Of a stretch of 64,000 nucleotides of DNA, positions 1 through 9,576 are shown one piece after another. Position 1 is the first letter of the stretch. The number at the start of each line of letters is the position of its first letter. Origin of the DNA: Verrucomicrobiales bacterium (GTDB lineage Bacteria; Verrucomicrobiota; Verrucomicrobiia; Verrucomicrobiales; DEV007); assembly GCA_029213025.1 (NCBI GenBank), contig JARGOZ010000003.1, positions 1 through 64,000 on the forward strand, written 5' to 3'. A model generated the notes under the pieces. That model was not told the DNA's origin. It saw only the letters and a list, made by a program, of their open reading frames with translations, and did no database searches. A program made the translations under genes and the position numbers.

Positions 1-1
1 T

Positions 2-160
2 GGAGCGGTATTGGGAACCGGAGCTTTTGTGAACCAAATCTTCGAGCGGGAGCGAGCGCGGTTCGGACCGAATCGCAAGTCGGGTGCGCGCAAGATGCGC
101 GGAGCGGACTGGGGAGAGTTGCGGGTGTTACGGGATCTGCGGGTGGATGTGATCACGTAG
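2..160 (+). CDS. C-terminal fragment of a REP-associated (Y1-type) transposase
   Basis: An open frame enters from the left edge and ends at TAG 158-160, giving the last 52 residues of a protein. The segment contains GAVLGTGAFVNQIF, then RFGPNRKSGARKMRG and a final LRDLRVDV. This is the familiar C-terminal tail of the Y1_Tnp-type REP-associated tyrosine transposases common in Verrucomicrobiota. The catalytic HUH and Tyr motifs lie outside the window, so completeness cannot be judged. Such enzymes are associated with REP hairpins; REP-like hairpins occur at 7208-7244 and 20267-20595. The family call is from recollection of the tail, not from catalytic residues. Confidence 0.65.
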   Translation, partial: GAVLGTGAFVNQIFERERARFGPNRKSGARKMRGADWGELRVLRDLRVDVIT

Positions 161-374
161 AAAGCCTGGCAGGCTTCCCGGGCACTGGAAAAGTCGGCAG
201 CAAGTTCATTCGATAAAGTCTTGTCACCGCGCGCGATCCCCGGCACAATGCCTGGAACTAATCACTCTGTAATTCTTAACGCCATTGCCAAAAATAATCG
301 CTCTGGCATCGAAGCTGCTATCCGATTAGAGGAACATTTTCCAATAATTATAGTCCTCCGCACGTCAAATACAC

Positions 375-1466
375 ATGCCTAAAGTTCGCCTCGCAGGAAC
401 CGTCCGTGGAGAAAAGGACCCGAACCGGGAAATTCGCGCATCGTTGATTTACAGTCTTTTCAGCAAAGGCTGGGACATCAATAATTCCAACGGTAATCAG
501 CAGATTTCTCTGTCCAACATTGAGAGTAAGATCATTGAATCCGATGCCTTCGTGTTCACTCCCGGAGCTACTCTGGAAGACCTTTTCAAGGCGGTGTCCA
601 TTTTCGTCGGCTACCAGACTCTCGATGCCAATCTGGCCGCCAAACCGACCGTTGTGCTCAATTCCGACGGCTCGTGGGATCCGTTTTTTGCGCTTCTGAA
701 GCATCTCAAAGAGATGGGAACTGTTAAGCAGGATTACACCGATTATCTTTTGCTCGCCGACGGCCCGGATGAAGTCCTCGCCACATTAGCCAGTCGCAGG
801 CGGGAGGGTTCCCCGGAAGTCAAACGCCTCGTGGTGACTGATCCGGTGAAATCGTACGATTTGCCTCTTCCCATTGATCACGAGGCGAATATATGTGTTT
901 TCTGTTCCGCTTCGATTAACAAAACGCCGTATTTGTCCGATGGCTACAATTTCGGAAAAATGCTCGCGGAAAACCATCTCGGCTGTGTTTCAGGTGCGGG
1001 AAATTCCGGCATCATGGGCGAAGTGGTTAGCGGCAGCGTTGATGCAGGCGGTTGGTCCGGAGGATCGAATGTGCCCCACATTATCGAACTCGAAGGGCTG
1101 CCGGAAGGACTCTCCAGTTTCTGGCTGAGACCGGATATTTACACCCGTATGGAAGTGATGATCGAGAAATCCGACGCATTTGTCATCTTCCCCGGTGGGG
1201 CCGGTACTGTGCAGGAAATGCTCGCCCTGATGATCTTCAAACATCAGGGAAATCTCGCCATGAAAGACAAACCGGTGGTGGTTTACAACCGGCGCGACGA
1301 AGAGGGAGCCCGTTTTTGGACACCGTTAATCAAGATGCTTTCCTCCTGGTGTAACGACAATGAATTTGCTGTCGTGGAAGAACTCGACGAAATCATCCCG
1401 ACGGCACGGAAACTGATGTCTGCCGACCGGACCGCGATATCGACGCCGCAATGCGTTGAGGCTTGA
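375..1466 (+). CDS. Tandem LOG-family (lysine-decarboxylase-like) nucleotide-binding protein
   Basis: The protein has 363 residues and contains two LOG-like Rossmann halves. The C-terminal half (about 173-363) is canonical: it starts ICVFCSAS, has GAGNSGIMGEV, and carries the signature PGGAGTVQEM near residue 273. The N-terminal half (about 1-170) keeps the fold pattern but has a degenerate version of the signature, PGATLEDLFKA near residue 64. Classical LOG proteins are about 180-220 residues and release cytokinin bases from nucleoside monophosphates; some bind other nucleotides. I infer that one half is catalytic and the other structural or regulatory. ATG at 375 is the first start in an uninterrupted frame. 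The gene stands alone, 130 bp upstream of uvrA in the same direction. Confidence 0.8.
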   Translation: MPKVRLAGTVRGEKDPNREIRASLIYSLFSKGWDINNSNGNQQISLSNIESKIIESDAFVFTPGATLEDLFKAVSIFVGYQTLDANLAAKPTVVLNSDGSWDPFFALLKHLKEMGTVKQDYTDYLLLADGPDEVLATLASRRREGSPEVKRLVVTDPVKSYDLPLPIDHEANICVFCSASINKTPYLSDGYNFGKMLAENHLGCVSGAGNSGIMGEVVSGSVDAGGWSGGSNVPHIIELEGLPEGLSSFWLRPDIYTRMEVMIEKSDAFVIFPGGAGTVQEMLALMIFKHQGNLAMKDKPVVVYNRRDEEGARFWTPLIKMLSSWCNDNEFAVVEELDEIIPTARKLMSADRTAISTPQCVEA

Positions 1467-1504
1467 TTTCGCCTGACATTTTCATGTTTTCGGCTCCCGG
1501 AAGC

Positions 1505-1555
1505 GGGAATACAGCGGACTCACGGATAATTTCCGATTTTCCCGCTGTAATTCCC
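1505..1555. repeat. Imperfect inverted repeat between the LOG gene and uvrA
   Basis: GGGAATACAGCGG at 1505-1517 is matched by CCGCTGTAATTCCC at about 1542-1555, with one bulged base and a loop of roughly 24 nt. There is no T-run, so it is not an obvious intrinsic terminator. It sits about 40 bp before the uvrA start and could be an operator or a leader hairpin. No LexA-like box was recognised. Confidence 0.4.
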
Positions 1556-1596
1556 ACAACGAAGCGTAATCTCTCCGACACACACGCAAGCATACC

Positions 1597-4500
1597 ATGT
1601 CGGTTGATCGTTCTATTTCTTCCATCCGGGTTCGCGGGGCCCGCCAAAACAACCTGAAAGGAATCGATGTCGAAATTCCTCTCGGAAAATTGACTGTCGT
1701 AACGGGAGCATCCGGCTCCGGTAAATCCTCGCTCGCGTTCCAAACGCTCTACGCTGAGGGCCAGCGCCGTTATGTCGAAACATTTTCCCCGTACACGCGG
1801 CAGTTTTTCGACCGGATGGATAAACCGAAAGTCGATTCCATCGACGGGATCCCCCCGGCCATCGCAATCGAGCAGCAAAATGCCGTGAAATCGACCCGCT
1901 CCACCGTGGGTACGATCACCGAAGTAAATGACTATCTGAAACTGCTCTTTCCCCGGGTCTGCCAGGGCTTCGATCCAATCTCGGGAGAGGAAATCAAGCC
2001 GGAAACCCCGGAATCCATCTTCCGAAAATCAAAGGACCGCTTCGGAAAAGATGCCGGAGTGATGATTCTTTTCTCCATAGCCGTGCCGAAGGATTCCTCG
2101 AAAGAGGAGTTGTTCGATTTCCTTCAACAACAGGGCTACCTCCGGGTGGTAATTTTCGGAAAAGTCTACCGGACTGATGACCCGGCTGAATACAAAAGGA
2201 AAACCATCCCCGCCTCCGTGGATATCGTGCAGGACCGGCTGAAGCTAAATCGCCGGGCCCGGTTTCTGGAAGCGGTGGAACGCGCACTCTATCTGGGTCG
2301 CGGCCAGATCGCAATCGCCGATCCGGATATCGAAGACAGAATGTCGCTCGCCACAGGCTGGAGTAACCCCGAGACCGGCGTGGTCCTGCCTGAACCCATT
2401 CCCAATCTTTTTTCCTTTAACCATCCCGCCGGTGCCTGCCCGGAGTGCCGTGGTTTTGGCCGCGTCATTGGTATAGATATTGATAAATCTCTACCCGATA
2501 AATCCCTGTCCATCGCCGAAGGTGTAGTTCGCCCCTTCCAGGGGGAAGCCCACTACGAGTGCCAGGATGATTTAGAACGCTGCGCCCGTGCGAAGGGCAT
2601 CAGCCTTGTTACTCCTTTTGATGAGCTCACCGATGAGGAGCGGAAATGGATCATCGAAGGTGATATCAAAAACGAAGAGGAAGCGTGGGATCAGGGACTC
2701 TGGTATGGTATCCGTGGATTTTTCCGCTGGCTCGAAGCCCGCAGCTACAAAATGCATGTCCGCATTTTGCTTAGCCGATACCGTAGCTACACCACCTGTG
2801 ATGAGTGCAACGGTACCCGCCTGAAGCCGGAAGCTCTCTACTTTACAGTAAACGAAAAGACTCTGCCTGATCTCTGGCAAATGCCGATCGATGAACTACT
2901 TGAATTTATCGAATCAATTCAGCTGCCGGCTAAGGACCGTGCGGCCGAAACCATCTATAATGATATTCGAAACCGTCTTTTCTATCTCACCGAGGTAGGT
3001 CTCAGCTATCTGAATCTGGACCGGCCGACCCGGACACTTTCAGGCGGGGAAATTGAACGGGTAAACCTCACTACTTGTCTCGGCGCCAACCTGACCGGAA
3101 CTCTGTTTGTGCTCGATGAACCTACGGTAGGCCTCCACCCGCGCGATGTTCACAAGCTGATCGGAGTCATGCAACGGTTGCGCGATCTGGGCAATACACT
3201 TGTGGTGGTGGAGCACGAGGAATCGGTTATTCGAGCGGCTGACCGATTGATTGATATAGGGCCGGGTCGCGGGGAAACCGGAGGCGAGTTGGTATACTCC
3301 GGAGTTGGCTGTGGAGCGGGTAATCTCGCAGCAAAAGCGTTAAAAAAGAACCCCGACTCGCTTACACTCCAGTATTTGGCGGGTGATAAAAATATACCTG
3401 TCCGGGAGTCGAACCGGAAACCGAAAGAATGGCTGGAAATCAAAAGGGCCAGCCAGCACAATCTGAAAAAGATCGATGTAAAGATTCCCCTCGGGGTCTT
3501 TTGCTGTGTCAGCGGCGTTTCCGGATCCGGAAAGTCTACATTAATTCACTCCGTGCTCTATGAAAATGCAGCACGCAAACTGGGCCTGGGCGGCGACGAA
3601 CAACCCGGCGCCTGTCGCGACATCACCAATGTTTCCAAACTGGAAAACATCGTGATGGTCGACCAGTCCCCGCTCGCCAAAACGCCCCGCTCCACACCCG
3701 CTGTCTATACCGGCATTTTTGAAAATATACGAAAGCTTTTCGCCGAGTCGATGGACGGGAAAAGTCGGGCCGTTACTCCCGGGTATTTCTCTTTCAACAG
3801 CGGCCACGGACGTTGCGAGCGCTGTCTCGGAACCGGTTACGAGAAAGTAGAGATGCAATTTCTCTCCGACCTGTTTGTGACCTGCCCGGAATGCGAAGGA
3901 AAGCGCTATACACCCGATGCGCTGGAGATCAATTTCGAAGGAAAAAACATCCACGAAGCTCTTTCCATGACGGTCACTACCGCCCTCGGCTTTTTTGACA
4001 CCGTGGACGACCGGAAAGCAACCCGCATCGTGCAAGGCCTGCAACTGCTGGCCGATGTAGGCCTCGGCTATCTACGCCTCGGTCAGCCGTTAACTACCTT
4101 GTCCGGCGGCGAAAGCCAACGCCTCAAACTGGTCGGACATTTGATCGAGAAAAACACCGGCTCAAAAAAGAAAACGGCACAGAAAAAATCGACTCTCCTT
4201 ATCTTCGATGAGCCCACTACCGGACTTCATTTTGATGATGTAAAAATGTTACTCGCCGTGTTCGACCGGCTGGTGGAATCGGGTGATTCTGTAGTAGTCA
4301 TCGAGCACAATCTCGATGTGATAAAATCGGCCGACTATGTTATCGAGCTGGGCCCCCAGGCAGGTGTCAATGGTGGCGAGGTCGTTTTCACCGGCACACC
4401 GAAAAAGCTGGCGGCTCATGCTACTTCGGAAACCGGTCGCTATCTCGCGGAGTATTTCTATAAGTCCGGTAAATCGAAAAAGCCCGTGGTGAAAGAAGCG

Positions 4501-7197
4501 GCCCATTCAACAGGGTACAGTCCGGAACTTAAGAGGGTACAGTCTGCAACTCAACAGGGTACAATCACCCTGACCGGAGCCCGCGAGAACAATTTGAAAA
4601 ATTTTGACCTGACGATTCCCCGAGATAAATTCGTAGTCATCACCGGGCTTTCCGGATCGGGAAAATCCACCCTCGCTTTTGATATACTTTTCGCCGAAGG
4701 CCAGCGCCGGTTCCTTGACAGCATGTCGACCTACGCCCGCCAGTTCGTCGAGCAAATGGAGCGACCCGATGTCGACTCGGTTACCGGGCTCCCGCCAACG
4801 GTGGCAATCGAACAAAGGATTTCCCGGGGCGGTGGAAAATCCACTGTCGCCACCGTAACCGAAGTATGGCACTTCCTCCGCCTTCTCTATAGTAAAGTAG
4901 GGATTCAGTATTCTCCCGATACCGGCAACCGGGTGCAGGAACAGAGTATAACCGCCATCGTTACCCAGCTGCGAAAGGAGGCAAAAAAGTCAAAGAAACC
5001 GATTTTCCTGATGGCTCCCCTCATCAAGGGTCGCAAGGGTTTCCATACCGAAGTGGCGGAGTGGGCAGGTCGTCAGGGTTTCGAAACCCTGTTTGTCGAT
5101 GGAGAATTCAAGAAAGTCGAAGGCTTTCAGCGGCTGGCTAGATTCAAAGAACATTTCATCGATGTAGTGGTAGAGGAAATCGATCACCGGGCAAAGATTG
5201 ATGAAATCAGAGAAGCGCTGGAAACCGCACTGAAACTCGGACGGGGCACGGCCCGATTCATCGATCACAAAGGCAAAGTTCAGGTTGTTTCGACCCAGCG
5301 TTGCGATCCCGACACGGGACGGTCTTTCGAAGAACTGGATCCCCGTCTCTTCTCCTACAATTCACCGCATGGTTTCTGCCCGAACTGCCGGGGCTACGGA
5401 ACGATCGAAAAACACCCGGCGATGTCCGACGACAAACACGCCGAATCCCAGCTCGATGCCGAGTTGCGCGAAGAATACCGGCGCAGCAAAAACCGCGGCG
5501 AACAAGTCCCCTGCCCGGAGTGTGAAGGCGCCCGCCTCAACGAGGTCGCCCGCCATGTCCGGGTAGGTGATTTAGGTGTACACGAAATAGCCGCCATGAG
5601 TGTCCGCGAAGCAGGTGCCTTTGTAGAGAAACTGCAGTTTACAGGCAGCGAATCGATCATCGCCCGCGATATCATTCCGGAGATCTCCCAGCGTCTTCAT
5701 TTCATGGAAGAGGTAGGCCTTAGCTACCTGCAGCTGGATCGCTCTGCCACGACACTCAGTGGCGGGGAAAGCCAGCGCATTCGTCTCGCTGCACAACTGG
5801 GCTCCAATTTGCGAGGTGTGCTCTATGTACTCGATGAGCCCACCATCGGCCTGCACCCTCGCGACAACGATGCCCTGCTCGACACCCTGACAAACTTGCG
5901 CAACAAAGGCAACTCTCTCGTCGTGGTGGAGCATGATGACGAGACTATCCTCCGTTCCGACTACCTTATCGACCTCGGCCCGGGAGCCGGTGAGCTCGGC
6001 GGCGAAATCGTCTGGCAGGGAACGCCGGATAAACTGCAGAAGTTAACCTCCACACAAACCGACCGTTCCCCTACGGCGCGGATTCTGTCTCAAAACATCA
6101 GTCACCCGATCAACGGCAAACGCCGGACCCTGCCCGCCGCCGGAAGTAAAGAAAGCTGGATCAAAATCGAAGGCGCCAGTGCCAATAACCTGAAAAACAT
6201 CAACGTCCGGATACCAATCGGACGCTTAACGGTAATCGCAGGAATCAGCGGTAGTGGAAAGAGTAGCTTCATGCGCGGAGTATTGAAACCCGCTGTCAAT
6301 TCGGTTCTGAAGAAAGGCCGCAAGGACTACACTCCACCGGTGAAGAAGTGGAAATCAGTGAAAGGTGCTGAACATATCGAAGCCATCTACGAAGTCGACC
6401 AAAGCCCCATCGGTAAAACGAGCCGGTCCACTCCGGCGACCTACGTAAAAGTCTTCGACGAAATCCGCAAAGTATTTGCCCAGCTCCCCGAATCAAGAGC
6501 CAGAGGCTACACCGCGAGCCGCTTTTCTTTCAATACCGAAGGCGGTCGCTGCGAACCCTGCAAAGGCAACGGCAACATCAAACTGGAAATGAACTTTCTC
6601 CCCACCAGCTATGTCGAGTGTGACGAGTGCCGGGGCCGCCGGTATAACAGTGCGACTCTGGAAGTGCTGTACAACGGAAAATCCATAGCAGACGTCATGG
6701 AGATGTCGATCAGTGAAGCGGCTGAATTTTTCAAAAGTCACAGCAAAATCCACCGGACGCTAAATCTCATGACGGAAACCGGTTTGAGCTACCTGCGCCT
6801 CGGTCAGGCCAGCCCGACATTGAGCGGAGGCGAGGCACAAAGAATCAAACTGGTCACCGAGTTGACCAAAGGAATCGGCCGCGCCAACAATGCGAGACTG
6901 AGACAAAACCGGGCACCGAAAAGCAATCTCTATCTTATCGAGGAACCCAGTATAGGTCTACACGGTGAAGATGTGATCCGGCTCATCAATATCATGCACT
7001 ACCTCGTGGATGATGGCCACACTGTGGTAGTCATCGAGCACAATCTCGAGATCATGGCGGAGGCCGACTATCTCATCGAGATCGGCCCCGAAGCAGGAGA
7101 TGAAGGCGGCAAAGTAGTAGGGGCCGGAAAACCGGAAAGAGTGATCCAGGCGAAAGAAAGCCGTACCGGCAAATATTTAGCGAAGCTAATCGGCTGA
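1597..7197 (+). CDS. uvrA: Double-length excinuclease ABC subunit A (UvrA)
   Basis: At 1866 residues this is twice the usual 940 and consists of two head-to-tail UvrA units. Four Walker A motifs are visible: GASGSGKSS near residue 38, GVSGSGKST near 640, GLSGSGKST near 1017 and GISGSGKSS near 1549. Each ABC module has an LSGGE or LSGGES signature. Zinc-binding CxxC pairs typical of UvrA are present (CPEC, CDEC, CERC, CPNC, CEPC and others). UvrA recognises damaged DNA as a dimer and loads UvrB in nucleotide excision repair; a fused form is known from Chlamydia, so this one may act as an intramolecular dimer. Residues about 971-990, at the junction of the two halves, are encoded by a 22-bp-period repeat found elsewhere only between genes. 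No uvrB or uvrC is in the window. ATG 1597 precedes a conserved N-terminus. Confidence 0.93.
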   Translation: MSVDRSISSIRVRGARQNNLKGIDVEIPLGKLTVVTGASGSGKSSLAFQTLYAEGQRRYVETFSPYTRQFFDRMDKPKVDSIDGIPPAIAIEQQNAVKSTRSTVGTITEVNDYLKLLFPRVCQGFDPISGEEIKPETPESIFRKSKDRFGKDAGVMILFSIAVPKDSSKEELFDFLQQQGYLRVVIFGKVYRTDDPAEYKRKTIPASVDIVQDRLKLNRRARFLEAVERALYLGRGQIAIADPDIEDRMSLATGWSNPETGVVLPEPIPNLFSFNHPAGACPECRGFGRVIGIDIDKSLPDKSLSIAEGVVRPFQGEAHYECQDDLERCARAKGISLVTPFDELTDEERKWIIEGDIKNEEEAWDQGLWYGIRGFFRWLEARSYKMHVRILLSRYRSYTTCDECNGTRLKPEALYFTVNEKTLPDLWQMPIDELLEFIESIQLPAKDRAAETIYNDIRNRLFYLTEVGLSYLNLDRPTRTLSGGEIERVNLTTCLGANLTGTLFVLDEPTVGLHPRDVHKLIGVMQRLRDLGNTLVVVEHEESVIRAADRLIDIGPGRGETGGELVYSGVGCGAGNLAAKALKKNPDSLTLQYLAGDKNIPVRESNRKPKEWLEIKRASQHNLKKIDVKIPLGVFCCVSGVSGSGKSTLIHSVLYENAARKLGLGGDEQPGACRDITNVSKLENIVMVDQSPLAKTPRSTPAVYTGIFENIRKLFAESMDGKSRAVTPGYFSFNSGHGRCERCLGTGYEKVEMQFLSDLFVTCPECEGKRYTPDALEINFEGKNIHEALSMTVTTALGFFDTVDDRKATRIVQGLQLLADVGLGYLRLGQPLTTLSGGESQRLKLVGHLIEKNTGSKKKTAQKKSTLLIFDEPTTGLHFDDVKMLLAVFDRLVESGDSVVVIEHNLDVIKSADYVIELGPQAGVNGGEVVFTGTPKKLAAHATSETGRYLAEYFYKSGKSKKPVVKEAAHSTGYSPELKRVQSATQQGTITLTGARENNLKNFDLTIPRDKFVVITGLSGSGKSTLAFDILFAEGQRRFLDSMSTYARQFVEQMERPDVDSVTGLPPTVAIEQRISRGGGKSTVATVTEVWHFLRLLYSKVGIQYSPDTGNRVQEQSITAIVTQLRKEAKKSKKPIFLMAPLIKGRKGFHTEVAEWAGRQGFETLFVDGEFKKVEGFQRLARFKEHFIDVVVEEIDHRAKIDEIREALETALKLGRGTARFIDHKGKVQVVSTQRCDPDTGRSFEELDPRLFSYNSPHGFCPNCRGYGTIEKHPAMSDDKHAESQLDAELREEYRRSKNRGEQVPCPECEGARLNEVARHVRVGDLGVHEIAAMSVREAGAFVEKLQFTGSESIIARDIIPEISQRLHFMEEVGLSYLQLDRSATTLSGGESQRIRLAAQLGSNLRGVLYVLDEPTIGLHPRDNDALLDTLTNLRNKGNSLVVVEHDDETILRSDYLIDLGPGAGELGGEIVWQGTPDKLQKLTSTQTDRSPTARILSQNISHPINGKRRTLPAAGSKESWIKIEGASANNLKNINVRIPIGRLTVIAGISGSGKSSFMRGVLKPAVNSVLKKGRKDYTPPVKKWKSVKGAEHIEAIYEVDQSPIGKTSRSTPATYVKVFDEIRKVFAQLPESRARGYTASRFSFNTEGGRCEPCKGNGNIKLEMNFLPTSYVECDECRGRRYNSATLEVLYNGKSIADVMEMSISEAAEFFKSHSKIHRTLNLMTETGLSYLRLGQASPTLSGGEAQRIKLVTELTKGIGRANNARLRQNRAPKSNLYLIEEPSIGLHGEDVIRLINIMHYLVDDGHTVVVIEHNLEIMAEADYLIEIGPEAGDEGGKVVGAGKPERVIQAKESRTGKYLAKLIG
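4503..4565 (+). repeat. 22-bp-period repeat array (3 units) inside uvrA
   Basis: The cores AACAGGGTAC at 4509, AAGAGGGTAC at 4531 and AACAGGGTAC at 4553 are exactly 22 bp apart, each followed by a variable AGTCCGGAACTT-like spacer. The same units occur in intergenic arrays at 20591-20670, 48744-48824 and 63804-63857. Three units make 66 bp, a multiple of three, so the uvrA frame stays open. The encoded peptide begins HSTGYSPELKRVQ and links the two UvrA halves. Confidence 0.85.
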
Positions 7198-7207
7198 CGT
7201 CACTTGC

Positions 7208-7244
7208 TGCAATACACGGCGACTGAAAGTCGCCGGTATATGCA
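7208..7244. repeat. REP-like hairpin between convergent uvrA and ilvN
   Basis: CGGCGACT and AGTCGCCG (7217-7235) form a perfect 8-bp stem around a GAA loop, extended by TGCA/ATAC pairs outside. There is no adjacent T-run. The short CGACT/AGTCG stem recurs at about 20267-20286, which suggests a dispersed REP-like element. Its position at a convergent junction would also let it act as a transcript-end hairpin. Confidence 0.55.
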
Positions 7245-7255
7245 GGGGGCAGAAA

Positions 7256-7801
7256 TTACGTATCCTGCTCACCACGGGCCATCACAACCTTACCGGTGCG
7301 AACCGTTTCGATGATGTCGTAGTTAACAAGCAGGCGAATCGCAGCGTCCACTTTGTCGCTGGCACCTTCGATGCGGACCACCATTGAGGTCTCGGTAAGA
7401 TCAACGGTTTTCCCTCCGAAATGCTCAACAATCTGAAGCAACTCAGTGCGTCTTTCCGTGCTGTCCAGTTTCACTTTGATCAGCACAAGTTCCCGGACCA
7501 CCGCCTCAGAAGAGGTGTGCTCGGAACAGTGGATCACATCGACCAGTTTATTACACTGTTTAACAATCTGATCGAGGCCCGCAGGGTCTCCGCTGATTCC
7601 CAGAGTCAATCTGGAAAACGCCGGGTCACGTCCCTGGGAAACAACCAGCGAATCGATATTGTAGGCACGCCGTGCGAACACCTGACAAATCCGCATCAGG
7701 ACACCGGGCTGGTTGGTCACATACATACTCAGAGTATGACCGTCTATAATATCTACCTTAGGGGCAGGTTTCTTATCTGCTGTAGTAATGGAATGAGCCA
7801 T
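7256..7801 (-). CDS. ilvN: Acetolactate synthase small (regulatory) subunit
   Basis: This 181-residue protein has an N-terminal ACT domain, about residues 22-95, with HTLSMYVTNQPGVLMRIC and the RAYNIDSL segment typical of IlvH/IlvN. A C-terminal domain of the small-subunit family follows (VRELVLIKV onward). It binds branched-chain amino acids, mainly valine in known cases, and activates and feedback-inhibits the catalytic subunit. It lies 38 bp downstream of ilvB on the same strand, so the two are very probably cotranscribed. Length is normal for the family. The symbol ilvH would be equally acceptable. Confidence 0.93.
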   Translation of the reverse strand: MAHSITTADKKPAPKVDIIDGHTLSMYVTNQPGVLMRICQVFARRAYNIDSLVVSQGRDPAFSRLTLGISGDPAGLDQIVKQCNKLVDVIHCSEHTSSEAVVRELVLIKVKLDSTERRTELLQIVEHFGGKTVDLTETSMVVRIEGASDKVDAAIRLLVNYDIIETVRTGKVVMARGEQDT

Positions 7802-7839
7802 TGGATAAATTGGTTAAAAACTATAGATCACTTTGTTGA

Positions 7840-9576
7840 TTAGGTAGAGCCTACCGGCTTTTCCATTTTGTATTTCGGTGGCTCTGTCAACATGTCTTCC
7901 AGAGCTGCACCCGCCGGAATCATAGGGAAAACATTATCCGCTTTAACACACTCGGCGTTGATTAGAACAGGGCCGTCATTGTACTCGAGTGCTTCCTGAA
8001 GCTTCTTGCCAACATCCGCCGGTCGTTTGATATTGATACCTTTCGCTCCATATGCTTCGGCCAGCTTTACGAAATCCGGATTGCCTTCCAGGTCGACACC
8101 GCTTTCCCGGTTGTCGAAAAACAACTCCTGCCACTGACGAACCATACCGAGGTAGTGGTTGTTCAGAACGAGAATCTTAACCGGCAGCTTATGGATCACA
8201 GCTGTAGCCAGTTCGCACAGTGTCATCTGAAATCCACCGTCACCACAAACAGCAATGACTGTTTGATCCGGGCAGGCAAACTGCGCACCTATCGCGGCAG
8301 GAAATCCGAAGCCCATGGTTCCGGCCCCACCGGAACTGATCCACTTAAATGACTCGCTGTTTTTGTAAAACTGAGCCGCCCACATCTGGTGCTGACCCAC
8401 ATCAGTCGTCACGATCGCATCACCATTTGTCAGCTCGTAAATTTCATCAAGCACCTGCTGCATACGGAGACCACCCTGCTTTTTGTAAGCGAGAGGGTAT
8501 TTTCTCTTGTAGCCGTCCATCGTTTCAATCCAGGAATCGTGCTTCTGTGTCTCGACCTGCTTGTTCAGAAGGGTCAAAACCGCTTTGGCATCACCAATGA
8601 TCTCGATATCCGGACGAATCATCTTGTTCATCTCGGACGGATCGATATCGATGTGGATAATTTTTGCCTGAGCCCCGAATTTGTCGGCCTGGCCGATAAT
8701 CCGGTCATCAAAACGTGATCCGATATTTACAATCAGGTCACATTCGACAATGGCTTTATTTGCATAGGCTGTTCCATGCATACCCAGCATACCAAGTGCA
8801 AGATGGTGATCTTCCGGGAACACCCCTTTGCCCAAAAGAGTTGAGGTAACCGGTGAGTTCATCTTCACAGCCAGCTCCATCAGTTCCTTTTCCGCTCCGG
8901 CAATCATCGCTCCGTGACCGGCAAGAATAACCGGCTTTTTGGAAGCGTTGATCAGGAGAGCGGCCTGCTCAACCGGATCAGGATCGATAATATATGACTT
9001 CTCCGGAGTATAACCCGGCAGATCCATAGGAGCATCCAAATCGCCGGTAAAAGGGCTTTGACTGATATTTTTCGGGACATCAACCAAAACCGGTCCGGGA
9101 CGACCGGTTGTCGCAATATGGTACGCCTCCCTTGCAATACGGGGCAGATCGTTGGTTTCACGAACCAGGTAGTTGTGTTTCACAACCGGAATGGTGATTC
9201 CGAAAATATCCGCTTCCTGAAACGCATCCAGACCCAGCATCCAGGTAACCTGTTGGCCGGTAACGATGATCATCGGGATCGAATCCATTTGTGCCGTCAT
9301 GATCCCGGTAATGGTATTACCAGCGCCAGGGCCGGAGGTCACAAGAACCACGGCCGGTTTCCCGGTCGCTCTGGCATATCCGTCAGCCATGTGAGTGGCG
9401 CCCTGTTCGTGGCGGGTGAGGACGAATTTGATCTTTGAATTGACTGTTTCCAATGCATCGAAGATCGGAAGAGCTGCGCCTCCCGAATATCCAAAAACAT
9501 ATTCGATCCCCAAATCGTCGAGGGTTTTGATGAGAGCCTGCGCTCCATCCATTTCCGGTTGCTGATTACTGGCCAT
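7840..9576 (-). CDS. ilvB: Acetolactate synthase large (catalytic) subunit
   Basis: The 578-residue protein is a ThDP-dependent enzyme that condenses pyruvate to acetolactate, or pyruvate plus 2-oxobutyrate to acetohydroxybutyrate, the first common step of valine/leucine/isoleucine synthesis. The N-terminal PYR domain contains the catalytic glutamate in TRHEQGA (E57) and SGPGAGNT. The central FAD-binding domain follows, and the C-terminal PP domain has the ThDP/Mg motif CGDGGFQMT ending in NNHYLGMV. Length is normal. The ATG at 9576 has no strong Shine-Dalgarno sequence. The roughly 200 bp upstream are AT-rich; I see no peptide-coding attenuator rich in Leu, Val or Ile codons there. Confidence 0.96.
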   Translation of the reverse strand: MASNQQPEMDGAQALIKTLDDLGIEYVFGYSGGAALPIFDALETVNSKIKFVLTRHEQGATHMADGYARATGKPAVVLVTSGPGAGNTITGIMTAQMDSIPMIIVTGQQVTWMLGLDAFQEADIFGITIPVVKHNYLVRETNDLPRIAREAYHIATTGRPGPVLVDVPKNISQSPFTGDLDAPMDLPGYTPEKSYIIDPDPVEQAALLINASKKPVILAGHGAMIAGAEKELMELAVKMNSPVTSTLLGKGVFPEDHHLALGMLGMHGTAYANKAIVECDLIVNIGSRFDDRIIGQADKFGAQAKIIHIDIDPSEMNKMIRPDIEIIGDAKAVLTLLNKQVETQKHDSWIETMDGYKRKYPLAYKKQGGLRMQQVLDEIYELTNGDAIVTTDVGQHQMWAAQFYKNSESFKWISSGGAGTMGFGFPAAIGAQFACPDQTVIAVCGDGGFQMTLCELATAVIHKLPVKILVLNNHYLGMVRQWQELFFDNRESGVDLEGNPDFVKLAEAYGAKGINIKRPADVGKKLQEALEYNDGPVLINAECVKADNVFPMIPAGAALEDMLTEPPKYKMEKPVGST

